From positions 4,340,001 to 4,404,000 of the forward strand of contig NZ_CP068082.1 in assembly GCF_016724845.1 (NCBI RefSeq): a stretch of DNA of 64,000 nt, written 5' to 3'. Source of the DNA: Sphingobacterium spiritivorum (GTDB lineage: Bacteria > Bacteroidota > Bacteroidia > Sphingobacteriales > Sphingobacteriaceae). The translations under genes were made by a program, and so were the position numbers. Shown in pieces: positions 44,862 to 54,235 of this stretch (the stretch's first letter is position 1; each line of letters opens with the position of its first letter). Under the pieces are notes generated by a model, which saw only the letters and a list, made by a program, of their open reading frames with translations, had not been told where the DNA came from and searched no databases.

Positions 44862-46361
44862 TTATTTATTTTCTGCCCAATAGACCGTTGCATTTACTGC
44901 ACGGTGCCATTCCTGAAGCAATTCCTTGGTTTTAGTTTTTTTATTAGGCTCAAATTTTTTGTCTTCTTTCCATTGTTTCGATATTTCTTCGATATCTTTC
45001 CAGAATCCGACTGCAAGACCTGCCAGATAAGCTGCACCCAAAGCCGTTGTTTCTGTAATTTCAGGACGTACAGTCGTTGAACTCAGAATATCAGACTGAA
45101 ACTGCATCAGCAGGTTGTTTTGTGTAGCACCCCCGTCAACACGTAACTCTTTGATTTTTAAACCGGCATCTGATTCCATCGCCCGTAAAATATCTACAGT
45201 CTGAAAAGCAATACTTTCTAATGCTGCTCTGGCGATATGTGCTGCATTTGCTCCTCTTGAAAGCCCTACGATCGTTCCTCTGGCATCAGGATTCCATATA
45301 GGTGCTCCCAGACCAGCAAATGCCGGTACCAGGTATACGCCATTAGAGTCTTCCACAGAAGAGGCCAGCTTTTCTACATCAGCAGATTTTTTGATGATCC
45401 CCAATTCATCACGCAGCCACTGCACGATCGCTCCGCCAATAAAAATACTTCCTTCCAGCGCATAAGTGACCTCCTTGCCAATCTGCCATGCGACTGTAGT
45501 AACTAGCTTATTCTTTGAGATAACCGGTTTCTTTCCGATATTCATCAGCATAAAACATCCTGTACCATACGTATTTTTGACCATACCCTTGGTGGTACAC
45601 ATCTGTCCGAATAATGCCGCCTGCTGGTCTCCCGCAATACCTGCGATAGGAATTTGATGAGAAAGTATTTCATTAGAAGTTTCTGCGTAGATTTCAGAAG
45701 AGCTTTTGACTTCAGGAAGAATAGATTTCGGAATGTCAAAAATCTCCAGTAACTCGTCATCCCATGCCATGGTCTGAATATTGAAGATCATCGTACGTGA
45801 GGCGTTGGTTACATCCGTTACGTGCGTTTCTCCGTTTGTAAGATTCCAGATCAGCCAGGTATCAATTGTACCGAAGGCGAGTTCACCTTTTTCTGCTTTT
45901 TTACGGGCACCTTTTACATTATCCAGTATCCAGTTGATCTTTGAAGCTGAGAAATACGCATCGATCAGCAATCCTGTTTTTTTCTGGATCAGCGGACCAT
46001 GTCCTTTATCACTGATAGACCGGCAATATTCTGCTGTTCTTCTGTCTTGCCATACGATAGCATTATAGATAGGAACCCCCGTTTTTCTATCCCATATTAC
46101 TGTCGTTTCGCGTTGATTGGTGATTCCGATTCCTTTTATTTTTGAAGAGTTGATCTTTGATTTGGTGAGAGCCTCTGTCAGCACGGAGAACTGTGTAGAC
46201 CAGATATCCTGAGGATCGTGTTCTACCCACCCCGATTGTGGATAATGCTGTTTAAATTCGCGCTGAGCTACACCTGCAATCTCCCCCGATTGATTAAATA
46301 TAATAGCTCTTGAACTGGTTGTACCCTGGTCAAGCGCAACGATGTATTCCTTATTTTGCAT
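44862..46361 (-). CDS. glpK: Glycerol kinase
   Basis: Phosphorylates glycerol with ATP to sn-glycerol-3-phosphate, trapping it in the cytoplasm. The 499 residues match the family length. Seen: ALDQGTTSSRAIIFNQSGEI (phosphate-1 loop), GITNQRETTVIWDR, GTIDTWLIWNLTNG, GIAGDQQAALFGQMC, GGAIVQWLRDELG, and VDGGATQNNLLMQFQSDIL with the adenosine motif. It is between glpD (25 bases upstream) and glpF (33 bases downstream) in one operon. Confidence 0.97.
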   Translation of the reverse strand: MQNKEYIVALDQGTTSSRAIIFNQSGEIAGVAQREFKQHYPQSGWVEHDPQDIWSTQFSVLTEALTKSKINSSKIKGIGITNQRETTVIWDRKTGVPIYNAIVWQDRRTAEYCRSISDKGHGPLIQKKTGLLIDAYFSASKINWILDNVKGARKKAEKGELAFGTIDTWLIWNLTNGETHVTDVTNASRTMIFNIQTMAWDDELLEIFDIPKSILPEVKSSSEIYAETSNEILSHQIPIAGIAGDQQAALFGQMCTTKGMVKNTYGTGCFMLMNIGKKPVISKNKLVTTVAWQIGKEVTYALEGSIFIGGAIVQWLRDELGIIKKSADVEKLASSVEDSNGVYLVPAFAGLGAPIWNPDARGTIVGLSRGANAAHIARAALESIAFQTVDILRAMESDAGLKIKELRVDGGATQNNLLMQFQSDILSSTTVRPEITETTALGAAYLAGLAVGFWKDIEEISKQWKEDKKFEPNKKTKTKELLQEWHRAVNATVYWAENK

Positions 46362-46386
46362 GGTTTATTATGGTTATATGTACAAT

Positions 46387-47955
46387 TTAATTTATAATAT
46401 AGTTCTTCACTAATTCTTCGTAACTTTCTGTTTGCTCATTGATCCAAAGCTCATCTTTCCCCATAGTCTGGGCCATCAATTTAGCAACTTGAGGAGCCAT
46501 TTCCAAAGATGTTTTTGCATCCAGAAATAATATTCGCATACGTCTGGCCAATACATCTTCTACATTTCTGGCCATTTCATATCGTACAGCCCATACGACT
46601 TCAGCAGCAATATGTTCAAATTTTGGATGTAATACAGCAGCCAGTTCAGGAGAAGTAGCCGCCAAAGCACGTATGCCCTCTGCATCGCTACCATAAAATT
46701 TCCAGTGGCCCTGTTCCTCATTTTGAACATAGCCATGTATCTTCAGTGTTTTTGTCACACAGGCTTTTGGATCTAAAGCCGCTACTTTAATGGCCAGATT
46801 GATGGTTTCTTCTGCCATTTTACGATAGGTAGTCCATTTTCCTCCTGTAATTGTGACCAGACCCGAAGCGTTGCTGATAAGTTTATGATCCCTGGATATT
46901 TCTTTTGTGCTGTTAACGTCATCACCCTGAGGAGCAGCGAGAGGTCTTAATCCGGCAAATACGCTTAATATATCAGATCGGGTAGGAGCATGCTCCATAT
47001 AATTGTAAGCGGTATCTAATATAAATTTAATCTCTTCCTCCAAAGGACGCGGTTCGATCTGATGCTGATCTAACGGAGTGTCTGTAGTGCCCAGCAATAC
47101 ATGACCATGCCACGGCACACCGAACAATACACGACCGTCACTCGTTTCGGGAATCATAAGCGCATCCGATTTACCGAGAAACTTCTTATCAACGACGATA
47201 TGTGTTCCCTGGCTGGGTCTGACCAGATTTTTGTGTTTGGGTTCTTCCAGTTTCAGAATGTCATCTACAAATATTCCCGTTGCATTTATAATAGATTTTG
47301 CCTTAATAGTATGGGACTGTCCTGTTTCCTGATCGACAAAAGTCAATCCGTTTACTTTACCAGCCTCATTTTTATCAATATGTGTCACATCAGCATAATT
47401 GATGATTGTGGCTCCGTATTCAGCAGCAGTCTGCCCCAGATTGAGGGCAAGACGGGCATCATCAAACTGACCGTCAAAATATTGTATACCCCCCTGAAGC
47501 GCAGAAGCTTTGACAGTAGGTAATTTAGAGATTACTTCATTTTTATTCAGATATACAGACTTGCCTATACGAAGGCTGCCTGCCATCCAGTCGTATAATT
47601 TCAGGCCGATCAGATATTTTAATTTACTAAACCAGGAATAACAGGGAATAATAAAACTCTGTATTCTGGCCACATGAGGAGCATTTCTAAAGATAAGCCC
47701 TCTTTCGTGCAGTGCAGAGTAAACCAATTTGACATCACCGTTGGCCAGATAGCGCACACCTCCGTGCACCAGTTTTGTACTGCGGCTGGATGTTGCTTTA
47801 GCAAAATCATATTTTTCTAATAAGATTGTTTTATACCCTCTTGAAGCCGCATCTGCTGCGATTCCCAGACCGGTAGCTCCGCCACCGATAATGGCAATAT
47901 CCCATTGTTGGGTTTGATAAAGACTGCTTATGCCTTCATTTCTGTCAAATTTCAT
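46387..47955 (-). CDS. glpD: Glycerol-3-phosphate dehydrogenase (FAD, aerobic type)
   Basis: Membrane-associated flavoenzyme of 522 residues that oxidises glycerol-3-phosphate to dihydroxyacetone phosphate and feeds electrons to the quinone pool. The FAD-binding motif AIIGGGATGLGIAADAASRG is near residue 20, followed by SSRSTKLVHGGVRYL. INATGIFVDDIL and GLRPLAAPQGDD, and the TITGGKWTTYRKMAEE segment are also conserved. A C-terminal DAO_C domain completes it. First gene of glpD-glpK-glpF. Its promoter region holds two CAAACGAAA sites shared with the divergent glpR gene. Confidence 0.97.
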   Translation of the reverse strand: MKFDRNEGISSLYQTQQWDIAIIGGGATGLGIAADAASRGYKTILLEKYDFAKATSSRSTKLVHGGVRYLANGDVKLVYSALHERGLIFRNAPHVARIQSFIIPCYSWFSKLKYLIGLKLYDWMAGSLRIGKSVYLNKNEVISKLPTVKASALQGGIQYFDGQFDDARLALNLGQTAAEYGATIINYADVTHIDKNEAGKVNGLTFVDQETGQSHTIKAKSIINATGIFVDDILKLEEPKHKNLVRPSQGTHIVVDKKFLGKSDALMIPETSDGRVLFGVPWHGHVLLGTTDTPLDQHQIEPRPLEEEIKFILDTAYNYMEHAPTRSDILSVFAGLRPLAAPQGDDVNSTKEISRDHKLISNASGLVTITGGKWTTYRKMAEETINLAIKVAALDPKACVTKTLKIHGYVQNEEQGHWKFYGSDAEGIRALAATSPELAAVLHPKFEHIAAEVVWAVRYEMARNVEDVLARRMRILFLDAKTSLEMAPQVAKLMAQTMGKDELWINEQTESYEELVKNYIIN

Positions 47956-48016
47956 ATATAATTGATTTTACAATATATAACACTTCTTGTGACCTGCTGT
48001 TTGTTCGATCCTGAAA

Positions 48017-48062
48017 CAAACATAATAAATAATCAAACGAAACTAAAAGAAAACAAACGAAA
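48017..48062 (-). promoter_or_regulatory. glpD promoter with tandem GlpR-type operator sites
   Basis: On the minus strand a -7 box TATGTTTG (48024-48017) fits TAnnTTTG. Just upstream of it, CAAACGAAA occurs twice on the plus strand (48034-48042 and 48054-48062), exactly 20 bp apart. A DeoR-type repressor bound there would cover the -12 to -50 region of glpD and also lie upstream of glpR. Binding by the adjacent GlpR is inferred. Confidence 0.55.
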
Positions 48063-48135
48063 TTATTGTTAAATTTTTATTTCACTCATAAAAGAAAAGT
48101 TTTTTACCTTAGTGAAATTTGAATTAAAACCTATT

Positions 48136-48897
48136 ATGAATAGCGTTGAAAGACACCATTTGATCTTAGAAAAACTTAAACAGGTTGGTAATATTACGGT
48201 TTCTGAGCTTTGTGAAGAGCTTGGCGTTTCGACTGTTACTATTCGAAAGGATCTAAAATTTTTAGAAGACAGTTCGTTGTTGTTTCGGGTACATGGAGGG
48301 GCTACCCGGCAGAATCCTTATACTACGGACCGGCCTGTATTCGAGAAGGAAAAGTTACATACGCTGGAAAAGTCAAAAATTGGTAAGACAGCAGCTTCTT
48401 TTGTAGAGCCTAATGATTCTATTATTATTGCTTCAGGTACGACTATGCAGGCCATGGCAAAAGAAATCGAACCACAGGGATTACTTACTGTCGTCACTTC
48501 AGCACTGAACGTAGCACAACAGCTTATTCAGCATCAGAATGTTGAAATTATACAACTCGGAGGCACTATGCGTAAAACCTCCATGTCTGTTACGGGCGCA
48601 TATGCCGAAGTGATCTTAAAAGACTTCTTTTGTTCTAAACTTTTTCTTGGTGTAGACGGTATTGATCTAGATTTCGGAATCACAACCACCAATGCTCAGG
48701 AAGCCCGTCTGAATCGTGTGATGATGGAATCAGCTCAAAAAGTAATCGTTTTGGTGGACTCCAGTAAATTTGGTCGCAAGAGCTTCGGAAAAATTGCAGA
48801 GATCAACCAGATCGATATTCTGATAACGGATAATTATGTAAATCCGCGCTATGTAGAAAAACTGGAATCTCTGGGTATCAAAGTTATTGTCGTTTAA
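48136..48897 (+). CDS. glpR: DeoR-family repressor of glycerol-3-phosphate genes
   Basis: Transcription regulator of 253 residues. The N-terminal DeoR helix-turn-helix is at about 5-60 (ERHHLILEKLKQVGNITVSELCEELGVSTVTIRKDLKFLE). The C-terminal DeoRC sensor domain has SGTTMQAMAKEI, LFLGVDGIDLDFGITT and VDSSKFGRKSF, the sugar-phosphate site. The start is set at the ATG 48136 (MNSVERHH), as usual for the family. The frame extends to a GTG at 48112, probably untranslated. It is divergent from glpD with the operator region between, which is the basis for calling it glpR. Glycerol-3-phosphate is the expected inducer. Confidence 0.9.
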   Translation: MNSVERHHLILEKLKQVGNITVSELCEELGVSTVTIRKDLKFLEDSSLLFRVHGGATRQNPYTTDRPVFEKEKLHTLEKSKIGKTAASFVEPNDSIIIASGTTMQAMAKEIEPQGLLTVVTSALNVAQQLIQHQNVEIIQLGGTMRKTSMSVTGAYAEVILKDFFCSKLFLGVDGIDLDFGITTTNAQEARLNRVMMESAQKVIVLVDSSKFGRKSFGKIAEINQIDILITDNYVNPRYVEKLESLGIKVIVV

Positions 48898-48986
48898 TAT
48901 GTCTGCTATCTAATACCATAAAAATTTTACATACGATTTTTACAATGCTAAAATGTATGTAAGATTATTTTAATATCTTTAGAAAT

Positions 48987-49015
48987 TGGAGTTGCCTGAT
49001 AACAACTCCATTTTT
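48987..49015 (+). terminator. Terminator after glpR
   Basis: Perfect 8-bp stem TGGAGTTG (48987-48994) / CAACTCCA (49003-49010), eight-base loop, then TTTTT. It separates glpR from the following oxidoreductase operon. Confidence 0.85.
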
Positions 49016-49055
49016 ATGATAGTATAATCAATACCTAAAACTTACATTCAACAAT

Positions 49056-50324
49056 ATGAAAAAACAAGAAAATTCAAGACGTGAGTTTCTCAAAAAGTCA
49101 ATTATAGGAGCTGCTGCTTTTACAATTGTGCCACGTTTTGTTTTAGGAGGACAAGGTTATCTTGCACCAAGTGATCACCTGACCAAAGGTGTCATAGGAG
49201 TAGGATCAATGGGACGCGGACATTTTGCTTATGCCGGTACAAAAACCGTCGCTATCTGTGATGTTGATACCCGTCATCTGGCTATCGCTCAGAAAACATT
49301 AGGCGGTGGTGTACGTGAATACCACGATTTCAGAGAGCTGATCAAATCTCCTGAAGTGGATATCGTCCATATTGCCACACCTCCGCACTGGCATGGGTTG
49401 ATGGCTGTAGAAGCTGCACGTGCTGGAAAAGATATCTGGTGTGAAAAACCAATGACCAGAACTATCGGTGAAGGTCAGAAGGTTAAAGAAGCTGTAAAAC
49501 AGCATGGTAATATATTTCGTCTGAATACCTGGTTTAGATTTGAAGATAATTTTTACGGTATGCAGGTTCCGGTAAGAAAGATCAAAAAACTGGTAGATAC
49601 CGGAATGCTGGGATGGCCGCTTAAAGTGACTATCAGCAAGCACACCGGTTTTGACTGGAAATTTTTCTGGATTGGTAAGCAGAATTTACCGGTCGAACAG
49701 GTGCCGTCAGAACTGGATTATGATATGTGGTTAGGACCTGCACCGTACAAACCATACAGTACACATCGTACACATCTTACCTTCCGTGGATATTGGGATT
49801 ATGATGGAGGAGGTCTTGGTGATATGGGACAACATTATCTGGATCCTGTACAGTATTTTCTGGGTAAAGATGAAGAAAGTCCGGTATCGATCGAGGTTGA
49901 TGCCCCGCAACAACATAATGATGCCGTAGGTACATGGAGACGCATTACATATACATATGCTGATGGTTGTCAGATTATATTAGACGGAGAAGGCAAGGAC
50001 GAGGGACTGGCATATATAGAAGGACCTAAAGGTAAACTGTATAAAGGATTTGTATCGGATATTCCGGATCTGGAAAGAAAACTGTCACAATACCCGGAAC
50101 CTGCTCCGCAGATTACAAACTTCCTGGAGTCTGTGAGAACAAGACAGAAATTTGCGCTGAATGAGGAGAATGGATATCGTTCATGTACGTTAGTCAATCT
50201 GGGACTGATTGCATTGAGACTCAACCGTTCGTTGAAATTCGATTCTGACAAACAAGTGTTTATTAATGATGAAGGCGCTAATCGTTTGATTCATCAACCG
50301 ATGAGAGGTCCGTGGACTATTTAA
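49056..50324 (+). CDS. Tat-exported Gfo/Idh/MocA family oxidoreductase
   Basis: NAD(P)-dependent sugar oxidoreductase of 422 residues. The N-terminus has a twin-arginine signal SRREFLKKSIIGAAAF, so export is expected. The Rossmann motif is GVIGVGSMGRGHFA (about 48). The conserved CEKPMTRTIGEG (Glu-Lys-Pro catalytic motif) and the bacteroidetal C-terminal domain GGGLGDMGQHYLDPVQYFLG follow. It is 24 bases upstream of a DUF1080 protein gene. In Bacteroidota such pairs belong to 3-keto-glycoside processing, where the oxidoreductase forms or reduces a 3-keto sugar and DUF1080 proteins cleave the keto-glycoside. That role is inferred. Confidence 0.9.
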   Translation: MKKQENSRREFLKKSIIGAAAFTIVPRFVLGGQGYLAPSDHLTKGVIGVGSMGRGHFAYAGTKTVAICDVDTRHLAIAQKTLGGGVREYHDFRELIKSPEVDIVHIATPPHWHGLMAVEAARAGKDIWCEKPMTRTIGEGQKVKEAVKQHGNIFRLNTWFRFEDNFYGMQVPVRKIKKLVDTGMLGWPLKVTISKHTGFDWKFFWIGKQNLPVEQVPSELDYDMWLGPAPYKPYSTHRTHLTFRGYWDYDGGGLGDMGQHYLDPVQYFLGKDEESPVSIEVDAPQQHNDAVGTWRRITYTYADGCQIILDGEGKDEGLAYIEGPKGKLYKGFVSDIPDLERKLSQYPEPAPQITNFLESVRTRQKFALNEENGYRSCTLVNLGLIALRLNRSLKFDSDKQVFINDEGANRLIHQPMRGPWTI

Positions 50325-50348
50325 TTTACATTTCAACAGCACAAACCA

Positions 50349-53300
50349 ATGAAAAAAACATTTAATATATTATCTGCACTCTTGATTTTACAAGTAGCTG
50401 CACATGCTCAATTACCTTCCAACCGGACAGCTGCTACCAAAATAGCCGATGTACTGGCACAGCAGCCGGCAGAGGAGAAGGCAAAATTTCTGGCTGCTAT
50501 GAAAGAGCTGGAAAATTTCTCATCTGACGATATCGCTGAATTATTAGCGAAGCTGCAGCCTCAGGGCGGAAACAATGCCACTATTGAATTTGCAAGTAAC
50601 TCATACTCTTTTTATGTGATGCAATCCGGAATGGAGGCCAGACGCGAAACATTTGCAAAAGGATTGATTGCAGCTCTGGATAAATTAACAGACAAAGACA
50701 ATAAAGGATATGTAATCAAGTTATTGCAACAATCCGGTAAAAACGAAGCTGTGGCTCCGTTGACGCCTTATCTGAAAGACGATTATCTGGTAGGGAAGGC
50801 GTCCCGTGCACTGGTTGCTATCAATACAGAGGATGCGCGTAAAGCTTTATTAACCTCACTGACAGATGCCGATTCAGAGACGAAGAAAATAGCCATAGTC
50901 ACAGCTCTTGGAGATCTCAGATCAACCGATGCGGAGACAAAAATTATTGAACTTATTCAGTCTACTTCAGCTCCGAAATTTCAAAAAGCCGCTTTCACAG
51001 CATTGAGTAAGATCGGAGGAGAGAAATCAGCAGCAGTCTTTATGACACAACTGGCTATCGTAAAATATCAGTATGAGCCAAATGATATCACAGGACTGGC
51101 GGTCGATTACGCAGAGACACTCTTGAAGAACAAAAAATCAGCACAGGCAGAAAAGTTTGCTGCAGCATTATTTGCAGGAGCAGGCATAAATAATGCCCCT
51201 GAAACTAAGATTGCAGCATTAAGCATTCTTACTAATATCAATGCTTCAAAACAGAAAAAAGCTTTATTGACTGCTGCAACAAGCGAAGATGCCGCATATC
51301 GTAATGTAGCTCTGCAGCTGTTAGGCGAATATGGAAATAGCGGAGATACGAAAAAACTAATTGCAGCGCTAAAAAGTGCTACACCTGCCGTGCAGGAAAG
51401 TATCCTGGATTTCCTGGCACAAAAAGGATCTGCTTCGGATGTATCCACCCTGCAGAAGATTGTTCTTAACAATACTACAGGTGATGCCCGTATTTCCGGA
51501 TTAGAAGCACTTGATGCACTGTCCCGCAATAATGTAACGCCACTTCTGATCAGTCAGCTTAAAGATGCAGATGAAGTATTGACAAGCGCTATTCAAAAAC
51601 TGATTCTTGCTTCTAAAGAAGCAAAAGCTATTGATATTGTAAATGAATCATTAGCAACAGCAGATGCCAAAACACAGATCGCACTGTTAGGTATTCTGGC
51701 AAAAAGACCGAATGCGAAATCATCAAAAGCAGTCTTGCCATTAGCAAAGAGTACAGATGAGAAAGTTCGTATGGCAGCTTATCAGGCATTACCAACAGTT
51801 GCATCAGAAGATGATCTGAATGAATTGTATGCATTATTCTCGACTGCAAATAAAAATGAAGTCGCTTATTTACAAAAAGCAACAATCAATGCCATTCAGT
51901 CCAGCAAGGACAAAGATGCAATTACAACAAAATTAGCATCTAATGTGACCGTATCAGCAGCACCTTCAGCAGGCATGTATTTCCCTGTATTTGCAGGTCT
52001 TGGAGGTACGGAGTCTTTGAATGCTGTTAAGAATTTCACGGATGCCGGTATTCCTGAAGTAAAAACACAGGCAATCTCCGCATTAGCATCATGGAAATCA
52101 GCAGAAGCACTTCCTGCTCTTGTTGCGCTCTCCAGAACAGAAAAAGGAGAAGGAAATTTTGATACTATCTTCAAAGGACTGATTCGTCTGGTGAACAGTT
52201 CTTCTCTGACTCCGGATCAGAAAACACTGCATCTGAAAGATGCCTTTGCTATTGCACGTACAGATGCACAACGTAATCAGGCATTAAGCTCACTGCAGGG
52301 AGCAGGGACTTATCAGGCTATGATCTTTGCAAGCAAGCAGATGGACAATCCGGCTTTAGCTGGAGCTGCTTCCAATACTGCAATGAATATAGCATTTGAT
52401 CATAAAGAATATGTAGGTGAAGATGTTCGCAATATTTTGAATAAAGTTATCGGTAATCTATCCGGAAGTGAAAGTTCATACCTGAAAGAAGCCGTACTTC
52501 GTCAGTTAGCTGAAATGCCGAATAAAGAAGGATTTGTATCTGTATTTAACGGAAATGATCTGAGCGGATGGAAAGGATTGGTAGCTGATCCGATCAAACG
52601 CAGCAAAATGGACGCTAAAACATTAGCTGCAGAACAAAAGAAAGCAGACGAAAAAATGCGTGCAGGATGGCAGGCTAGCAAAGGAGAACTGATCTTCAAC
52701 GGTAAAGGAGATAACATCGCTACGATCAAACAATATGGAGATATGGAGATGCTGGTTGACTGGAAGTTGGATAAAGATGGAAAAGAAGGAGATGCCGGGG
52801 TTTATCTGAGAGGTACTCCGCAGGTGCAGATCTGGGATATATCCCGTACCAATGTGGGTGCTCAGGTCGGTTCCGGTGGTCTGTATAACAACCAAAAAAA
52901 TGCAAAAGATCCATTAGTCGTTGCAGATAACCCACTGGGAGAATGGAATACTTTTAAAATAAAAATGGTAGATGATAAAGTGACCGTGTACCTGAATGGA
53001 GTACTGGTAACAGATAATGTACCTTTGGAAAACTATTGGGATCGCAATCAATCTTTATTCCCTACAGAACAGATCGAATTGCAGGCACATGGTACTAAAG
53101 TATATTATCGTGATATCTTTATTAAAGAATTGCCAAGAAAACAGGTTTCAGAACTTAGTGCTGAAGAAAAGAGTGAAGGATTTGATATGTTGTTCGATGG
53201 TACAAATTTAGACAAATGGATTCCTTCCGATGGTTATGGTATCAATGAGGAAGGTTATCTGGTCGTCTATCCAAATGCTAAATTTGGTGGCAACCTGTAT

Positions 53301-53750
53301 ACCAAAGATGAATACAGCGATGTAGTATATCGTTTTGAATTTAAACTGACTCCCGGAGCGAATAATGGAGTAGGTCTACGTGCGCCGGTAGAAGGAGATG
53401 CTGCTTATGCAGGTATGGAAATCCAGATTCTGGATAATGATGCGGATGTCTACAAAAGTCTGAAACCCTACCAGTATCACGGATCCGTATACGGTGTCAT
53501 CACGGCAAAAAGAGGAGCTTTGAAACCGGTAGGCGAGTGGAATACTGAGGAAATCCGCTTACAAGGAAATAAAATCAAAGTGACGGTCAACGGAACGGTT
53601 ATTCTGGAAGGTGATATTGCTGAAGCATCCAAAAATGGTACACTTGATGGTAAAAACCATCCCGGATTACAACGTAAATCCGGACATATCGCTTTCTTAG
53701 GACACGGATCTGAAGTGTTTTTCCGTAATATAAGAGTGAAAAAATTGTAA
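50349..53750 (+). CDS. Exported HEAT-repeat protein with two C-terminal DUF1080 domains
   Basis: A 1133-residue secreted protein with signal peptide cut near AHAQ. Residues about 60-715 form a long alpha-solenoid of HEAT-like repeats (for example DARKALLTSLTDADSETKKI and SATPAVQESILDFLAQKG). Two concanavalin-like DUF1080 domains follow: about 727-935 (FVSVFNGNDLSGWKGL) and 942-1133 (FDMLFDGTNLDKWIPS, with YHGSVYGV and RKSGHIAFLGHG). DUF1080 proteins include 3-keto-disaccharide hydrolases. One domain may be catalytic and the other binding (inference). It is in an operon with the Gfo/Idh/MocA oxidoreductase and ends at a strong terminator. The domain composition is unusually large. Confidence 0.88.
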   Translation: MKKTFNILSALLILQVAAHAQLPSNRTAATKIADVLAQQPAEEKAKFLAAMKELENFSSDDIAELLAKLQPQGGNNATIEFASNSYSFYVMQSGMEARRETFAKGLIAALDKLTDKDNKGYVIKLLQQSGKNEAVAPLTPYLKDDYLVGKASRALVAINTEDARKALLTSLTDADSETKKIAIVTALGDLRSTDAETKIIELIQSTSAPKFQKAAFTALSKIGGEKSAAVFMTQLAIVKYQYEPNDITGLAVDYAETLLKNKKSAQAEKFAAALFAGAGINNAPETKIAALSILTNINASKQKKALLTAATSEDAAYRNVALQLLGEYGNSGDTKKLIAALKSATPAVQESILDFLAQKGSASDVSTLQKIVLNNTTGDARISGLEALDALSRNNVTPLLISQLKDADEVLTSAIQKLILASKEAKAIDIVNESLATADAKTQIALLGILAKRPNAKSSKAVLPLAKSTDEKVRMAAYQALPTVASEDDLNELYALFSTANKNEVAYLQKATINAIQSSKDKDAITTKLASNVTVSAAPSAGMYFPVFAGLGGTESLNAVKNFTDAGIPEVKTQAISALASWKSAEALPALVALSRTEKGEGNFDTIFKGLIRLVNSSSLTPDQKTLHLKDAFAIARTDAQRNQALSSLQGAGTYQAMIFASKQMDNPALAGAASNTAMNIAFDHKEYVGEDVRNILNKVIGNLSGSESSYLKEAVLRQLAEMPNKEGFVSVFNGNDLSGWKGLVADPIKRSKMDAKTLAAEQKKADEKMRAGWQASKGELIFNGKGDNIATIKQYGDMEMLVDWKLDKDGKEGDAGVYLRGTPQVQIWDISRTNVGAQVGSGGLYNNQKNAKDPLVVADNPLGEWNTFKIKMVDDKVTVYLNGVLVTDNVPLENYWDRNQSLFPTEQIELQAHGTKVYYRDIFIKELPRKQVSELSAEEKSEGFDMLFDGTNLDKWIPSDGYGINEEGYLVVYPNAKFGGNLYTKDEYSDVVYRFEFKLTPGANNGVGLRAPVEGDAAYAGMEIQILDNDADVYKSLKPYQYHGSVYGVITAKRGALKPVGEWNTEEIRLQGNKIKVTVNGTVILEGDIAEASKNGTLDGKNHPGLQRKSGHIAFLGHGSEVFFRNIRVKKL

Positions 53751-53774
53751 CTGTTATTTTTCAGTGACACATAC

Positions 53775-53808
53775 AAGTCCGTCTTTCGTAAGGAAGACGG
53801 ACTTTTTT
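53775..53808 (+). terminator. Terminator of the oxidoreductase/DUF1080 operon
   Basis: Stem AAGTCCGTCTT (53775-53785) / AAGACGGACTT (53794-53804) with an eight-base loop and trailing T. Strong and close to the stop. Confidence 0.92.
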
Positions 53809-53825
53809 ATTTATAAATTTTGTGT

Positions 53826-54224
53826 GTCAGTTGGTTTTTTACTAACCGTATGGAATATTTGTATCGCTGCTAAAGCACAAGCACCGTTACACTAATGCTT
53901 GCGCTAGAGGTGTTAGAAGCTGCGATTTGCAGGTTGTTTTCTTAGGAATGGAAACATTTAGTAGCGTCAGTTGGTGTCCACACCAACTGTATAGAATGTT
54001 TGTATGTCTGCTGTAGCAACAAGCACCGCTCCGCTAATGCTTGCGCTAGAGATGTGAAATGCTGCGATTTGCAGGTTGTTTTCTTAGGAATCGAAACATT
54101 TAGTGGCGTCAGTTGCTGTCCCCACCAACTGTATTGAATGGTTGTATATCTGCTCTAGCACAAGCACCGCTCCGCTAATACTTGCGCTAGAGGTGTTAGA
54201 ATCTGCGATTTGCAGGTTGTTTTA
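53826..54224. repeat. Three tandem ~140-bp palindromic repeats (REP-like)
   Basis: Three imperfect copies begin with GTCAG at 53826, 53966 and 54108, so the period is 140 and 142 bp. The third is truncated after about 117 bp. Each unit has three dyads. A leading hairpin is best in copy 2 (CAGTTGGTG-TCCA-CACCAACTG, 53968-53989). A second dyad is built on CAAGCA...TGCTTGCGCTAG (54020-54048 in copy 2). A short CTGC-GATTT-GCAG follows. Copies differ mostly in the first hairpin and linkers. No coding potential. The layout resembles REP/BIME-type extragenic palindromes, between the 3' ends of two convergent operons. No other copy was seen in the window and no transposase is nearby. Confidence 0.8.
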
Positions 54225-54235
54225 TGTCCTCACTT

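Noticed and set aside
53826..54224. Tandem repeats considered as a CRISPR array
   Set aside because: Repeat units of 140 bp are similar throughout, with no short repeat/unique spacer alternation and no cas genes.
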